Shown here: positions 19,692 to 30,323 of the stretch, piece by piece
How positions within the stretch are numbered: the first letter of the stretch is position 1
How the letters are laid out: every line of letters starts with the position of its first letter
Source of the DNA: Prochlorococcus sp. AG-409-O23
Lineage (GTDB): Bacteria > Cyanobacteriota > Cyanobacteriia > PCC-6307 > Cyanobiaceae
Assembly: GCA_003215355.1 (NCBI GenBank)
Contig: QCKL01000003.1
Span: 1 to 64,000, forward strand
DNA length: 64,000 nt
Reading direction: 5' to 3'
Notes under the pieces: model-generated
The model's input: the letters and a program-made list of their open reading frames with translations, nothing else
Databases searched by the model: none
Told to the model about the DNA's origin: nothing
Translations under genes and position numbers: made by a program

Positions 19692-20435
19692 ATGGGGGTT
19701 CCCTCTTGGGCGTCTCCTTTTCGATTGCGGTATTGGCGTCGAATTTGGCCTTGGGTCCTTTTGTCAGTAGGTCTTGCTTTTGTGCGATTGAGCAAAGGCG
19801 CAGGATTTTCTGATGCGTACGCGTTTTTAAGCAGGCCTTTTTGGCCTGGTCCAGCTCAACGTGAATGGATCCAAAAGGGAATGCAGTTAGAACAGCAGGC
19901 AAGAATTAGGTTATTGGAGGAGGACAATAAGCGTCTTCGGGAAATTCTTTCTCTAGATAGATCTTCAAAAGCCGGTGTTGTTTCAGCAGCAGTAATTTCA
20001 CGAACACCAAACGGTTGGTGGCAGCAGTTGGAGCTTGGGAAAGGTCAAATTAATGGAATTGCGCCAGGTAATGCAGTGTTGGGCCCTGGAGGTTTGTTGG
20101 GGACCATTAAAAGTGTTACTCCAACTACATCAAGGGTGCGTTTGCTTACTGCACCTGGTAGTCGGGTGGGTATCTGGCTACCACGTACGAAGCGGCATGG
20201 AATTTTGATTGGTGTTGGGACTAATAGGCCACTTTTACGCTTTTTGGATAAGAATCCACAAGCTAGAGAAGGCGATGTTGTGAGTACTTCGCCTGCAAGC
20301 ACGTTGGTCCCTCCAAATGTCCCTGTGGGTGTTATCCAGTCTCTAGAAAATCAAGCAGTTCCTGCGCCACAAGCAAATGTTCAACTGATTGCAGCACCTG
20401 AGGCAATTGATTGGGTGCAGGTGCAAACTCGCTGA
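19692..20435 (+). CDS. mreC: Rod shape-determining protein MreC
   Basis: 247 residues. A single membrane anchor near residues 16-32 (IWPWVLLSVGLAFVRLS) precedes a coiled coil (QLEQQARIRLLEEDNKRLREI, about residues 64-86). The periplasmic beta-rich MreC core follows (VVSAAVISRTPNGWWQQLEL, GIAPGNAVLGPGGLLGTIKS, RVRLLTAPGSRVGIW). It links MreB filaments to the wall synthesis complex. Starts 4 bp after mreB; its TGA overlaps the mreD ATG (TGATG). Confidence 0.94.
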   Translation: MGVPSWASPFRLRYWRRIWPWVLLSVGLAFVRLSKGAGFSDAYAFLSRPFWPGPAQREWIQKGMQLEQQARIRLLEEDNKRLREILSLDRSSKAGVVSAAVISRTPNGWWQQLELGKGQINGIAPGNAVLGPGGLLGTIKSVTPTTSRVRLLTAPGSRVGIWLPRTKRHGILIGVGTNRPLLRFLDKNPQAREGDVVSTSPASTLVPPNVPVGVIQSLENQAVPAPQANVQLIAAPEAIDWVQVQTR

Positions 20436-20938
20436 TGTCAAGAATTCATCAGAGAGCAATATGTGTTTCTTCAGGCTTGGCTGTTCCTCTCTTGACGCTT
20501 CTAGCGCCTAATTGGCTAAGCCTTTCAGGCATAGGGCCGTGTTGGGTTGTTTTGTGGTTATTACCCTGCGCTCTTGAGGAGGGACCGTTATCTGGGATTT
20601 TTTCTGGTTTTTGCCAAGGTTTGATTCTTGATGGTGTAACTCTTGGAGGTCCTACTCATATACCTATTTTGATTTTACTTGGGTTTTGGTGGGGAAGATT
20701 GGGTAGACGAGGAATCCCGATTGATGGAAGTTTAAATCTTGGATTACTTTCATGGATTGGGTCTGTATTAGTTGGCCTTAGCTTGTGGATTCAGACTTGG
20801 ATACTAGAAAGTGAAAGTTCAGCTCACTCTTTTCAGGTCTGGGGTTTGCACACTGTTCTAGCTCAGGGAATTATTACCGGGTTAATGGCACCAATCGCAT
20901 GCTCTTGGTTGTTGTTGAGATGGCGAAAACGTTCATAA
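20435..20938 (+). CDS. mreD: MreD-like rod shape-determining membrane protein
   Basis: 167 residues from the ATG that overlaps the mreC stop (20435). Mostly hydrophobic, with about five or six membrane helices (LAVPLLTLLAPNWLSL, CWVVLWLLPCAL, IPILILLGFWWGRL, LGLLSWIGSVLVGLSLWI, GIITGLMAPIACSWLLL). Sequence identity to MreD families is low by eye; position after mreC and the helix pattern carry the call. It completes the mreBCD operon. Confidence 0.8.
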   Translation: MSRIHQRAICVSSGLAVPLLTLLAPNWLSLSGIGPCWVVLWLLPCALEEGPLSGIFSGFCQGLILDGVTLGGPTHIPILILLGFWWGRLGRRGIPIDGSLNLGLLSWIGSVLVGLSLWIQTWILESESSAHSFQVWGLHTVLAQGIITGLMAPIACSWLLLRWRKRS

Positions 20939-21385
20939 CATTAATTTTTGAATAGGCTCCTTTGCAGAGATTGCTTAGATTCACTCAGGCCAATATTTAT
21001 TTTTTAAGCAGGATCTAAATCCCTAGGCAAATTGGAATAAGACTCCAATTCATACAAAGAATTATGTATTTCAAGTGAATTTGCCATCAAATGCAAAATA
21101 TCAAACATAGGTAGATGCCTGAAGATGCTTTTCTCCAGTTGAATAGTCACGATAAAAAGAGGCCAATGAGACAACCCTTAACCTTTGAAAAATAAGTAAA
21201 AATACGTAAGTATAAATGCGCTAAAAATCTTAAAAAAAACAAAAAACTATTCTATTGCAGCCCTTTTAGCCGCTTTTTGAATGGGTTGGAAGGTTATGGT
21301 TGCGTTTCTTGATAAGGAAATGCTCATGTCAGGGGGAGGTCCATCAGAGCTAAAAAGCGTTGATGGGCCTATTAGGAGGGCGTCA
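20939..21385. other. 447-bp intergenic stretch between mreD and the response regulator
   Basis: The longest gene-poor stretch in the window, AT-rich, with an A-run near 21230-21245. It holds a possible 34-codon ORF on the minus strand (listed separately). There is also a 26-codon ORF on the plus strand from the ATG at 21115 (MPEDAFLQLNSHDKKRPMR), which I would not call a gene. The stretch after about 21281 is an open upstream extension of the regulator frame. I see no clear terminator for the mre operon and no HLR1-type direct repeat. Confidence 0.6.
21004..21108 (-). CDS. Possible 34-residue protein of unknown function
   Basis: Read by hand on the minus strand from the ATG at 21108 to the TAA at 21004. 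The first 20 residues are MFDILHLMANSLEIHNSLYE and the protein ends SNLPRDLDPA. The composition is protein-like: alternating hydrophobic residues, a helix-like first half, few rare residues. No convincing ribosome-binding site is visible, and the gene is too short to judge from coding statistics. It lies opposite to its neighbours in the mreD-regulator gap. I do not recognise a family. Confidence 0.4.
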   Translation of the reverse strand: MFDILHLMANSLEIHNSLYELESYSNLPRDLDPA

Positions 21386-22135
21386 ATGAATCCAAAGGCA
21401 TCAATACTTGTAGTTGATGACGAGCCAGCTGTTCTAAGGGTTTTAGTTACTCGTCTTCAGTTGGCTGGTTATCGAGTGATTTCGGCTGAAGATGGAGAGC
21501 AAGCATTAGAGGTCTTCCATAACGAGTCTCCTGACCTGGTTGTTCTCGACGTAATGCTTCCCAAGCTTGACGGGTTTGCTGTCTGTAGGCGACTTAGAGC
21601 TGAGTCGTGTGTACCGATAATTTTTCTGACTGCATTGGAGGCAATCTCTGAACGAGTTGCAGGGCTTGATCTTGGTGCAGATGATTATCTCTCTAAGCCT
21701 TTTAGTCCCAAAGAGCTTGAAGCAAGAATTGCAACAATTCTCCGGCGTGTAGGTCCAGGATCGTCAGTTGCCGAACCAAGAGATTTGCCCGTTGGACAAG
21801 GAGTTATGAGGCTAGGTGACTTGGTGGTTGATACCAATCGTCGTCAAGTCAGTAGAGCTGGATCAAGAATTGGTCTGACATATACAGAATTTAGTTTGTT
21901 GGAATTGTTGTTCAGGGAGCCTGGCAGGGTTGTTCCAAGAGCCGAAATACTTGAACAGCTTTGGGGATATCCACCAAGACGAGCTGCTGACTTAAGAGTC
22001 GTAGATGTGTACGTGGCACGCTTAAGAGGCAAGCTTGAGCCTGATCCTCGTAACCCAGAGTTAATTCTTACTGTTAGAGGGATTGGGTACGCTTCTCAGC
22101 GGATGGGTGAATTCCCCACTGCTATAGCCAGTTAA
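21386..22135 (+). CDS. rpaB: OmpR-type response regulator, RpaB-like
   Basis: Two-domain response regulator that in cyanobacteria controls high-light and photosystem genes (RpaB/Ycf27). A strong ribosome site (AGGAGG, 21374-21379) sits in front of the ATG at 21386, fixing this start; the frame is open back to 21281. Receiver: D11, D12, phospho-acceptor D55 (LVVLDVMLPK), T82 and K104 (SKPFSPKELEARI). DNA-binding winged helix: LTYTEFSLLELLFREPG, ILEQLWGYPPRR, RVVDVYVARLRGKLEPDP, NPELILTVRGIGYASQR. The NPELILTxRGxGY and RVVDVxxxRLRxKLE segments match RpaB better than RpaA. The partner histidine kinase is not in this window. Confidence 0.82.
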   Translation: MNPKASILVVDDEPAVLRVLVTRLQLAGYRVISAEDGEQALEVFHNESPDLVVLDVMLPKLDGFAVCRRLRAESCVPIIFLTALEAISERVAGLDLGADDYLSKPFSPKELEARIATILRRVGPGSSVAEPRDLPVGQGVMRLGDLVVDTNRRQVSRAGSRIGLTYTEFSLLELLFREPGRVVPRAEILEQLWGYPPRRAADLRVVDVYVARLRGKLEPDPRNPELILTVRGIGYASQRMGEFPTAIAS

Positions 22136-22206
22136 CGAAGGCGTTGCTTTGAATCAAGTTTAGGGCCTTTTTAACGGCAATATGGCTTTCTTATTTAGAT
22201 AGATCA

Positions 22207-23727
22207 TTGTCTGACTTAAGGGAGACGCGTCTCGACAAGGCAAATGCATTGCAAGGCCTAGGGCAAGGGCCTTATGCCTGGCGATTTGAGCCTACTCATC
22301 ACACTGCGGCGTTGCAGGCTGAACACGTTGATTTGCCTAAAGGGCAGGAGATCCCTGTAGATGTTTCTGTAGCAGGAAGGGTTCTTTCTCGCAGAGTAAT
22401 GGGCAAGCTCGCTTTTTTTACATTGGCCGATGAGTCAGGAACAATTCAGCTCTATTTGGAGAAAGCGACTCTGGATAAACCATTAGGAGAGGGCCAGGAG
22501 ATTAGTCCTTTCACCCAATTGACTGATCTTGTTGACGCTGGCGATTGGATAGGTGTCAAAGGAATTCTTCGAAGAACTGATCGCGGAGAACTTTCAGTCA
22601 AGGTCCAGGAATGGCATATGTTGTCGAAGTCTCTTCAACCATTGCCAGATAAATGGCATGGTCTTGCTGACGTCGAGAAGCGTTATCGACAGCGTTATTT
22701 GGATTTAATTGTTTCACCACACTCGCGTGAAACTTTCCGTCGTAGAGCCTTGCTGGTTAGTGCTATTCGTCGCTATTTAGATGATCTTGGGTTTTTAGAG
22801 ATTGAGACTCCCGTGCTTCAAGCAGAGGCAGGCGGAGCAGAGGCAAGGCCATTTATTACGCATCACAACACCTTGGATCTGCCTCTTTATCTTCGCATTG
22901 CTACAGAGTTGCATTTAAAGAGACTTGTTGTGGGCGGTTTTGAACGAGTTTATGAGCTTGGTCGAATTTTTCGTAATGAGGGGGTCAGTACTAGGCACAA
23001 TCCTGAATTCACCTCAGTTGAGGTTTACCAGGCCTTTGCTGATTACATCGACATGATGAAACTCACTGAGGAATTGATTTCGGCTGTATGTATTCAGATA
23101 TGTGGCACTACCAAAATTTCCTATCAAGGCCAAGAGATTGATCTAACTCCCCCATGGAGAAGAGTAACTATGAGCGAGTTGGTGAAGGAAGTTACTGGCC
23201 TGGATTTCACTAGCGAGTTTGAGACTCATCAGCAGGCAGCTAAAGCAATGAAAGAAGCGGGCTTGCAGGTTCCTCCCAAAGCTGATTCGCTTGGTCGATT
23301 GCTTAACGAAGCTTTTGAGCAAGCTGTTGAATCGAGCTTGGTTCAGCCTACTTTTGTTACCGATTATCCAATTGAAATCTCTCCATTAGCAAGAGAACAC
23401 AGGACAAAACCAGGCATGGTTGAGCGTTTTGAACTTTTTATTGTTGGTCGTGAGACTGCAAATGCTTTTAGCGAGCTTATAGATCCTGTAGATCAGCGCA
23501 AGCGACTTGAGGCTCAGCAAGAGCGCAAACTTGCAGGGGATCTTGAAGCTAATGGGGTTGATGAGGATTTTATTAATGCTTTAGAGGTTGGTATGCCCCC
23601 TACAGGTGGCCTGGGAATTGGCATAGATCGATTGGTAATGCTGTTGACTGACAGCCCTTCAATTCGTGATGTAATTGCTTTCCCACTTCTTAGACCGGAA
23701 GTAAAGCAGCAAATTTCTTTGCAGTGA
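22207..23727 (+). CDS. lysS: Lysyl-tRNA synthetase, class II
   Basis: 506 residues; charges tRNA-Lys. N-terminal OB anticodon-binding domain ([26 protein letters not shown], about residues 55-80). Class II core: motif 1 near [21 protein letters not shown], motif 2 [23 protein letters not shown], motif 3 [22 protein letters not shown] close to the C-terminus. TTG at 22207 is the likely start, since the next in-frame ATG is far inside the OB domain. It lies 71 bp after the response regulator. Confidence 0.97.
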   Translation: MSDLRETRLDKANALQGLGQGPYAWRFEPTHHTAALQAEHVDLPKGQEIPVDVSVAGRVLSRRVMGKLAFFTLADESGTIQLYLEKATLDKPLGEGQEISPFTQLTDLVDAGDWIGVKGILRRTDRGELSVKVQEWHMLSKSLQPLPDKWHGLADVEKRYRQRYLDLIVSPHSRETFRRRALLVSAIRRYLDDLGFLEIETPVLQAEAGGAEARPFITHHNTLDLPLYLRIATELHLKRLVVGGFERVYELGRIFRNEGVSTRHNPEFTSVEVYQAFADYIDMMKLTEELISAVCIQICGTTKISYQGQEIDLTPPWRRVTMSELVKEVTGLDFTSEFETHQQAAKAMKEAGLQVPPKADSLGRLLNEAFEQAVESSLVQPTFVTDYPIEISPLAREHRTKPGMVERFELFIVGRETANAFSELIDPVDQRKRLEAQQERKLAGDLEANGVDEDFINALEVGMPPTGGLGIGIDRLVMLLTDSPSIRDVIAFPLLRPEVKQQISLQ

Positions 23728-23771
23728 GCCACAAAAGTGGATAATTGAGCGAGTGGCAAGGTCCTCTTCAG

Positions 23772-24026
23772 ATGAGTGGTGAGCGCGTAGGTTTCCGCTT
23801 CAAACACGCCGATGCGGTGGTCAAGCGCAATCCCCAGGGACGTTCTAGACGTGGCTGGGTAATGGAACCTGTAGAACAAACAACAAGTCGCGGTACAAAA
23901 ATGCCCGCTTATCGCATTCGCTGGCGGGATAGTGAGCGGCCTGAGATTGTTCTACAGCACATGTTGATTGCTGATCCTGATCCAACTCCACCGCCAGACA
24001 ATGTCAGCCTTGAACCTCCCTCCTAA
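23772..24026 (+). CDS. Small conserved-type protein of unknown function
   Basis: 84 residues from the ATG at 23772; the frame extends to a TTG at 23745. It is basic in the first half (MSGERVGFRFKHADAVVKR, GRSRRGWVMEPVEQ) and ends in a proline-rich acidic tail (ADPDPTPPPDNVSLEPPS). The middle, KMPAYRIRWRDSERPEIVLQHML, looks like a small beta-rich fold of the kind that follows lysS in picocyanobacteria. No catalytic motif is visible. It is convergent with the coiled-coil gene, and a short hairpin overlaps its stop codon. Confidence 0.75.
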   Translation: MSGERVGFRFKHADAVVKRNPQGRSRRGWVMEPVEQTTSRGTKMPAYRIRWRDSERPEIVLQHMLIADPDPTPPPDNVSLEPPS

Positions 24027-24034
24027 AAAGGGAG
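24016..24034. terminator. Possible short bidirectional terminator hairpin
   Basis: CTCCCT (24016-24021) pairs with AGGGAG (24029-24034) across a 7-nt loop, overlapping the stop codon of the 84-residue protein between two convergent genes. The T-run on the plus side is interrupted, so termination strength is uncertain. Confidence 0.35.
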
Positions 24035-24037
24035 CTC

Positions 24038-24520
24038 TCATTGCTTTTGTTTACGATCTCTTTTGAGCATCTCCAGTGCATCTTCAGTTTCGAAGTTGTC
24101 CCAGGCTTGCTCAAGAGTGGATGATGATTTTTTGGAGAGATTGGATAGAGCGGCAATTTCTCTCTCTATTCCTTTAAGGTGAAAACCTAATTGCTCAAAA
24201 TCTGCCCATAATCTTTTGCCTTGACTCATGAGCTGAATTAGGTGGGTATCTGCTCGCTCAGATAATTGATTTGCGCCTGCCTTCCTAGCTCGAGCTGATC
24301 TTTCCTTCCATTGCCTTATATCTTCTGCCAGTTGGATTAACTTTTCTCGGTGCTCTTTTGCTAAGGCTGTTAGCACTTCTCTTTTTTTGTGCAGTGTTTG
24401 GAATTCATCAATTGAACTTTGCGCTTTAAGTAATGTCTCTTGATAGGGATTAGCCCGCAAGAATTCTTCAAGCTTCTGTTCAAGCTTTTGTTCTAGCTGA
24501 TCGAGCCAATCTTGGCTCAT
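24038..24520 (-). CDS. Coiled-coil protein of unknown function
   Basis: 160 residues, almost entirely helical and charged, with heptad-like spacing throughout: DQLEQKLEQKLEEFLRANPY (residues 6-25), REVLTALAKEHREKLIQLAEDI, GIEREIAALSNLS, and EDALEMLKRDRKQ at the end. The LEEFLRANP start resembles a small cyanobacterial family (I recall it as TIGR04376, unverified). No signal peptide or membrane segment. Its ATG overlaps the TGA of the upstream 76-residue ORF by 4 bp, so the two are translationally coupled and may act together. Confidence 0.78.
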   Translation of the reverse strand: MSQDWLDQLEQKLEQKLEEFLRANPYQETLLKAQSSIDEFQTLHKKREVLTALAKEHREKLIQLAEDIRQWKERSARARKAGANQLSERADTHLIQLMSQGKRLWADFEQLGFHLKGIEREIAALSNLSKKSSSTLEQAWDNFETEDALEMLKRDRKQKQ

Positions 24521-24747
24521 GATTGAAGCGGTGCTTTAGTGATAAGAGGCCTTTCGATTTCATCTTGTAAGGGAGAAATTGCGCCCTCTCTAGAATTGAG
24601 AAGCATTTGGGTGAATTTTGCGATGTCTCCTTCTCCAACTGCAAGCTTGCTAAGACGATCAAAACGGGTTTTGTAAAAAACTTCAAGTTCCTTAATTATC
24701 TCTTGTCGTTCTAGTCGTAAGTTCCGGCGTTGATCTTCTCTACTCAT
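24517..24747 (-). CDS. Small charged protein coupled to the coiled-coil gene
   Basis: 76 residues (MSREDQRRNLRLERQEIIKE...). The N-terminal half is basic and helical; the middle reads DRLSKLAVGEGDIAKFTQML. It shows no known motif. The 4-bp stop/start overlap with the downstream coiled-coil gene argues that it is real and co-translated. A 98-bp spacer (24748-24845) separates it from smpB upstream on the same strand. Function unknown. Confidence 0.68.
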   Translation of the reverse strand: MSREDQRRNLRLERQEIIKELEVFYKTRFDRLSKLAVGEGDIAKFTQMLLNSREGAISPLQDEIERPLITKAPLQS

Positions 24748-24845
24748 TTCAGGAATTGTTATGAAGTCATTTCAGGTTAATTTTCTAAGCTTCAAAAGGA
24801 ATGGTTAGAACTCTTTAGAATAAATTTTGCAGTATTTTCTTCAAA

Positions 24846-25343
24846 TCAAAAACGCTTAAGTGCAGATTTAACTTCGCGATCAGCTTGTTTTTTCTTTTCA
24901 TCCTGCCTCTTGTCATGAAGCTTGCGGCCTTTCCCAAGGCCAAGTGTGAGTTTGATCCATGATCCTTTTAGGTGCAATTTCAAGGGGATTAGAGTTAATC
25001 CTTTTTTCTCAAGCTGGACTTTCAGTTTATTTATCTCTCGTCGATGAGCTAGAAGCTTGCGAACTCTTAAAGGGTCATGATTGAAGTAGCTGCCAGCATG
25101 GCTATGGGGGGAAATATGTACATTATGAAGAAGAAGTTCGCCTTTACGTATTAAGCAAAAGCCATCACGCAAATTAGCCTTTCCTGATCTGATTGATTTT
25201 ACTTCTGTTCCTAAGAGCTCGATGCCTGTCTCAAGAGTTTCCAAGATTTCATATTGGTGACGCGCTAAGCGATTGTCTGCTAACAGACGGTTGGCAGACA
25301 ATCTGGCTTGCGCCTTTAACTTTTTACTGCTTGCTTTTGACAT
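24846..25343 (-). CDS. smpB: SsrA-binding protein SmpB
   Basis: 165 residues; delivers tmRNA to stalled ribosomes for trans-translation. Marks: [92 protein letters not shown], and a basic tail ([16 protein letters not shown]) that occupies the mRNA channel. It carries a 12-residue lysine-rich N-terminal lead. The tmRNA gene itself is not visible in this window. Divergent from ruvB with a 50-bp gap. Confidence 0.97.
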   Translation of the reverse strand: MSKASSKKLKAQARLSANRLLADNRLARHQYEILETLETGIELLGTEVKSIRSGKANLRDGFCLIRKGELLLHNVHISPHSHAGSYFNHDPLRVRKLLAHRREINKLKVQLEKKGLTLIPLKLHLKGSWIKLTLGLGKGRKLHDKRQDEKKKQADREVKSALKRF

Positions 25344-25393
25344 CTCCTTAGATCAATCTCCCGACCCTATCCAGGTGTCGGTACTCTTTCAGC

Positions 25394-26452
25394 ATGGCAA
25401 TATTGTCTTCTAGAAAAGCGCAATCAGATTCCCATCATTCTTCGGGCAATCCACGAGTTGTGGATTCTGCACCAATGCCTGAAGAGGAGATCCCTGCCCG
25501 CGAAGATGGTTTAAGGCCAAGATGCTTGGATGATTACATCGGGCAGACTGCTCTGAAGCAAGTCCTTGGGATCGCTGTAAGGGCTGCTCTTGGTCGTAGA
25601 GAGGCGCTTGATCACGTGTTGTTATATGGCCCGCCAGGGTTAGGTAAAACCACTATGGCGTTGGTTTTAGCTGAGGAACTAGGTGTTAAATGTCGTGTAA
25701 CTAGCGCCCCGGCGCTTGAGCGTCCTCGCGACATTGTTGGCTTACTTGTGAATTTGCAACCTCGCGAGGTGTTGTTTGTTGATGAAATTCACCGTCTCAC
25801 AAGAGTGGCAGAAGAGCTTTTGTATCCAGCCATGGAGGATCGGCGACTTGATTTAACAGTTGGGCGGGGGAATTCGGCTCGAACTAGGGCGTTAGATCTT
25901 CCTCCCTTCACTCTTGTTGGAGCAACTACCCGAGCAGGCTCTTTAAGCTCCCCTTTGAGGGATCGTTTTGGATTAACGCAGAGACTTGATTTTTATGCAC
26001 TTGAAGATCTTCAGGCGATTGTTAAAAGAGCGGCTGGGTTATTGGATTTACCTCTAACAACAGAGGCTTGCCTTGAAATTGCTCGTCGCTGTAGAGGTAC
26101 TCCTAGGATTGCCAACCGTTTGCTAAGGCGTGTTCGTGATGTGGCTGCAGTGCGTGGTGGAGTAAAGGCAATTGATGGCCTTTTGGTGGATGAGGCCCTT
26201 AACTTGCATCATGTAGACCAAAGGGGATTAGATGCTAGTGACAGACGAGTGTTGGAATTGATTTTGGATGCTTATGGCGGGGGACCTGTGGGACTGGATA
26301 CTCTTGCGGCTTCTTTAGGTGAAGATCCTGCCACCCTTGAAACTGTAGTAGAGCCATTCCTATTGCAAGTAGGTTTTTTGCAAAGGACTCCTCGCGGAAG
26401 AATAGTTACACAGGCTGGACGAAGACATCTCGAGTGGGAAGAAAAAAAATGA
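25394..26452 (+). CDS. ruvB: Holliday junction DNA helicase RuvB
   Basis: 352-residue AAA+ motor that drives branch migration with RuvA. Marks: [19 protein letters not shown], Walker [19 protein letters not shown] (about residues 79-96), Walker [11 protein letters not shown], sensor [19 protein letters not shown], arginine motif [18 protein letters not shown], and the C-terminal winged helix ([21 protein letters not shown]). The first 35 residues are unconserved; a later start is possible. The TPR gene's ATG overlaps its stop. Confidence 0.97.
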   Translation: MAILSSRKAQSDSHHSSGNPRVVDSAPMPEEEIPAREDGLRPRCLDDYIGQTALKQVLGIAVRAALGRREALDHVLLYGPPGLGKTTMALVLAEELGVKCRVTSAPALERPRDIVGLLVNLQPREVLFVDEIHRLTRVAEELLYPAMEDRRLDLTVGRGNSARTRALDLPPFTLVGATTRAGSLSSPLRDRFGLTQRLDFYALEDLQAIVKRAAGLLDLPLTTEACLEIARRCRGTPRIANRLLRRVRDVAAVRGGVKAIDGLLVDEALNLHHVDQRGLDASDRRVLELILDAYGGGPVGLDTLAASLGEDPATLETVVEPFLLQVGFLQRTPRGRIVTQAGRRHLEWEEKK

Positions 26453-27252
26453 GCTTTTTGAAGTTTGAGGGTTCAATCTTTAAAAGACTTTTTTTTGGGT
26501 TTTTATTATTTTTGATGGTTTTCTCTGTTCCAGTATCAGCACAAAACCAGACCCAACTAATTTTTGAAAAAGCACTACAAGCAAGTAAAGATGGTGAGTT
26601 TTTTGAGGCATTATCAATTTGGGATCAGCTACTAGAGCTTTCTCCTTCCGATGCTGCAGCTTGGAGTAATCGTGGGAATGTACGCCTCGCTCTTGGAGAT
26701 CCAGAAGGAGCAATTAAAGATCAAACTCAGGCAATGAAATTGTTGCCTTCTGAACCTGATCCTCATTTAAATAGAGGAACTGCTGAAGAGGCTTTGCAGC
26801 TTTGGGAAGAGGCGGAGAACGATTATCAATGGATTCTTGACAAAAACCCTGACGATGCGTCGGCTCTTTATAACCTTGCGAATGTGAAGGGATCGCAAGG
26901 CCATTGGCAGCAAGCAAAAGTTCTATACAGCAAAGCTTCTTTGTCGAGGCAAGAATTTGCGATGGCTCGATCTAGTGAAGCTCTTGTTGCTTATCAATTA
27001 GGCAACCTTGAGGAAGCGGAATCAGAACTACGCACTCTTATTCGTAGATATCCATTATTTGCGGATGCTAGGGCAGCTTTAAGTGCTCTTTTATGGAGAG
27101 AGGGCTCCTTTGGGGAAGCCGAGAGTAATTGGGCTGCAGTTGCTGGGCTTGACAGACGCTATGCAGAGCTGGAATGGCTCAAGGATATTCGTCGATGGCC
27201 TCCTGAGCCTACCCAGGATCTTATGGCATTTCTTGCCTTGGAAAGTCCATGA
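26449..27252 (+). CDS. Secreted or anchored TPR-repeat protein
   Basis: 267 residues from the ATG that overlaps the ruvB stop (ATGA, 26449); the longer frame from 26434 runs inside ruvB. The N-terminus ([20 protein letters not shown]) is a clear signal peptide. At least three tetratricopeptide units follow: [54 protein letters not shown] and [25 protein letters not shown], then weaker repeats to the end. TPR arrays bind partner proteins; here probably in the periplasm or thylakoid lumen. Coupled by 4-bp overlap to the amidohydrolase. Confidence 0.88.
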   Translation: MSFLKFEGSIFKRLFFGFLLFLMVFSVPVSAQNQTQLIFEKALQASKDGEFFEALSIWDQLLELSPSDAAAWSNRGNVRLALGDPEGAIKDQTQAMKLLPSEPDPHLNRGTAEEALQLWEEAENDYQWILDKNPDDASALYNLANVKGSQGHWQQAKVLYSKASLSRQEFAMARSSEALVAYQLGNLEEAESELRTLIRRYPLFADARAALSALLWREGSFGEAESNWAAVAGLDRRYAELEWLKDIRRWPPEPTQDLMAFLALESP

Positions 27253-28439
27253 CAGTTCTTATGCGTTGGACTGACCGTCTCAATCAATTTTTACCGGAGT
27301 TAATTGAGTTAAGAAGGCATTTTCATGCACATCCAGAGTTAAGTGGACAAGAAAACCAGACTGCAGCATTGGTAGCTGGTGAATTGCGTAAATATGGCTG
27401 GCATGTGAAAGAGGCGATTGGGCGCACTGGTGTAGTCGCTGAACTTGGTTCAGTTAGTGACTCATGGGTTGGCTTAAGAGTTGATATGGATGCGTTGCCT
27501 GTTGAGGAAAGGACAGGCTTGGACTATGCCTCTAAATATCAAGGAGTGATGCATGCCTGTGGACATGACCTTCACATCTGTATAGGGCTTGGTGTGGCCA
27601 AGTTATTGGCAGCTGAACAACCTCCTTTGGAAGGTGTTCGATTGTTGTTTCAACCAGCTGAAGAGATTGCCGAAGGAGCACGTTGGATGCGAAATGATGG
27701 GGCTATCAAGGGACTTGATGCTCTTTTTGGTGTTCATGTGTTCCCTGAGCTGCCTGTTGGGAAAATAGGAGTAAGGACTGGAAGCCTTACGGCGGCGGCC
27801 GGTGAATTAGAAATTGAAGTGATTGGAGAAGGAGGCCATGGGGCTAGACCGCATCAGTCAATTGATGCAATTTGGATCGCTTCACGAGTTGTGAGTGGAT
27901 TGCAGGAAGCTATTAGTCGCAGACTTGATCCATTGCATCCAGTAGTAGTCAGTTTTGGACGGATAGAGGGAGGTAGGGCATTCAATGTCATCGCTGATCG
28001 AGTCATGCTTTTGGGGACTGTGCGTTGCTTGGACCTTGCCTTACATAAAAGCTTGCCAACTTGGATTGAAGAGACAGTTAAGGCAATCACGTCAAGTTTC
28101 GGGGCTGATGCTGTGGTGCGATACAGGTGCATTGCCCCGCCAGTAGACAACGATTCTGATTTGACGAACCTTGTCGAAGCTTGCGCAAGCTCAATCCTTG
28201 GGGCAGAACAAGTAATTCGGCTCAAGCAGCCATCTTTAGGCGCAGAGGATTTTGCGGAACTTTTGGAAGGTGTGCCAGGCACCATGTTTCGGTTAGGCGT
28301 TGCTGGTGAAGATGGGTGCGCCCCACTTCATAGCGGACAGTTTGCTCCTGATGAAAACAGCCTTCGAATTGGTATAGAGGTTCTTACCGCAACTATTCTT
28401 AGATGGAAGGAGGAAAGGCTTAGATCCTTAAATGATTAG
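27249..28439 (+). CDS. M20 family metallo-amidohydrolase (amino-acid amide/hippurate hydrolase type)
   Basis: 396 residues. M20D marks: LRRHFHAHPELSGQENQTA, GLRVDMDALPVEERTGL, the metal-binding HACGHDLHICIGLGVAKLL (about residues 101-119), LFQPAEEIAEGARWM with catalytic glutamates, and GEGGHGARPHQSID at the dimerisation domain. The family cleaves N-acyl amino acids, such as IAA- or hippurate-type conjugates and N-acetyl-L,L-diaminopimelate. The actual substrate is not known from sequence. It starts inside the TPR gene stop (4 bp) and ends 2 bp before the small membrane protein. Confidence 0.92.
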   Translation: MTVLMRWTDRLNQFLPELIELRRHFHAHPELSGQENQTAALVAGELRKYGWHVKEAIGRTGVVAELGSVSDSWVGLRVDMDALPVEERTGLDYASKYQGVMHACGHDLHICIGLGVAKLLAAEQPPLEGVRLLFQPAEEIAEGARWMRNDGAIKGLDALFGVHVFPELPVGKIGVRTGSLTAAAGELEIEVIGEGGHGARPHQSIDAIWIASRVVSGLQEAISRRLDPLHPVVVSFGRIEGGRAFNVIADRVMLLGTVRCLDLALHKSLPTWIEETVKAITSSFGADAVVRYRCIAPPVDNDSDLTNLVEACASSILGAEQVIRLKQPSLGAEDFAELLEGVPGTMFRLGVAGEDGCAPLHSGQFAPDENSLRIGIEVLTATILRWKEERLRSLND

Positions 28440-28441
28440 TC

Positions 28442-28654
28442 ATGAAAAGTGTTAGCAGCCCTCTTTTATCTGTTGCTTCAGTATTACTGATTTTAATGGC
28501 TCTTTTGGGATTACTTCAACGACAGGGAAGTGATCGCTTGCAGGTTCTGCCGGCTTTGGTTGTAGGTGGTGGATTGGTTGTTAGTGGGGCTTTTGGGCGG
28601 ATTCGACGCAGAAAGCAATTGCTCTTAGCACTGCGTAAAAACGATCAGGGTTAG
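28442..28654 (+). CDS. Small two-helix membrane protein
   Basis: 70 residues with two hydrophobic segments: LLSVASVLLILMALLGLLQ (about 8-26) and VLPALVVGGGLVVSGAFG (about 35-52). A basic tail follows (RIRRRKQLLLALRK). It matches the general picture of a cyanobacterial small-protein family that I recall as DUF3188 (unverified). It starts 2 bp after the amidohydrolase stop, so it is probably the last gene of ruvB-TPR-amidohydrolase. No function is known. Confidence 0.72.
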   Translation: MKSVSSPLLSVASVLLILMALLGLLQRQGSDRLQVLPALVVGGGLVVSGAFGRIRRRKQLLLALRKNDQG

Positions 28655-28721
28655 AGCTGACTAAAGCTCTGGAAATTGAACAGATTTCAGTTTGGTTCCC
28701 GAAATGGAGCTAGTTTCAGAG

Positions 28722-28805
28722 AACACTAGGGGTGCCAGAATTTTTTTCTGGCTGAGATCACACCCTCCGAACCTGATCCGGGTTGCGCTGGCGAAGGGAA
28801 GTGAA
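28722..28805 (+). promoter_or_regulatory. TPP riboswitch (THI element) upstream of thiC
   Basis: All landmarks are present in order: P1 strand CACT (28724-28727), AGGGGTGCC, CTGGCTGAGATCACACCCTC with the pyrimidine-sensing CTGAGA, GAACCTGATCCGGGTT, the GCTGGCGAAGGGA segment, and the closing AGTG (28800-28803). A U-rich stretch follows at about 28843-28853, before the thiC ATG at 28862. Bound thiamine pyrophosphate should lower thiC expression; whether by termination or by blocking translation cannot be told by eye. Confidence 0.95.
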
Positions 28806-28846
28806 TGATCGTGATCTTTGGCTTTTTGAAACCCTTGTTTTTTTAA

Positions 28847-30262
<1,416 letters not shown>

Positions 30263-30323
30263 AAAGCATGAAGGTTTAACTCTCAACTTGAGATTTATTC
30301 GAGAGGAGCTATCAAATAGTGAA

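Noticed and set aside
27854..28285. 143-codon antisense ORF inside the M20 amidohydrolase
   Set aside because: The sense frame carries all M20 motifs; the antisense product has no motif or start signal.
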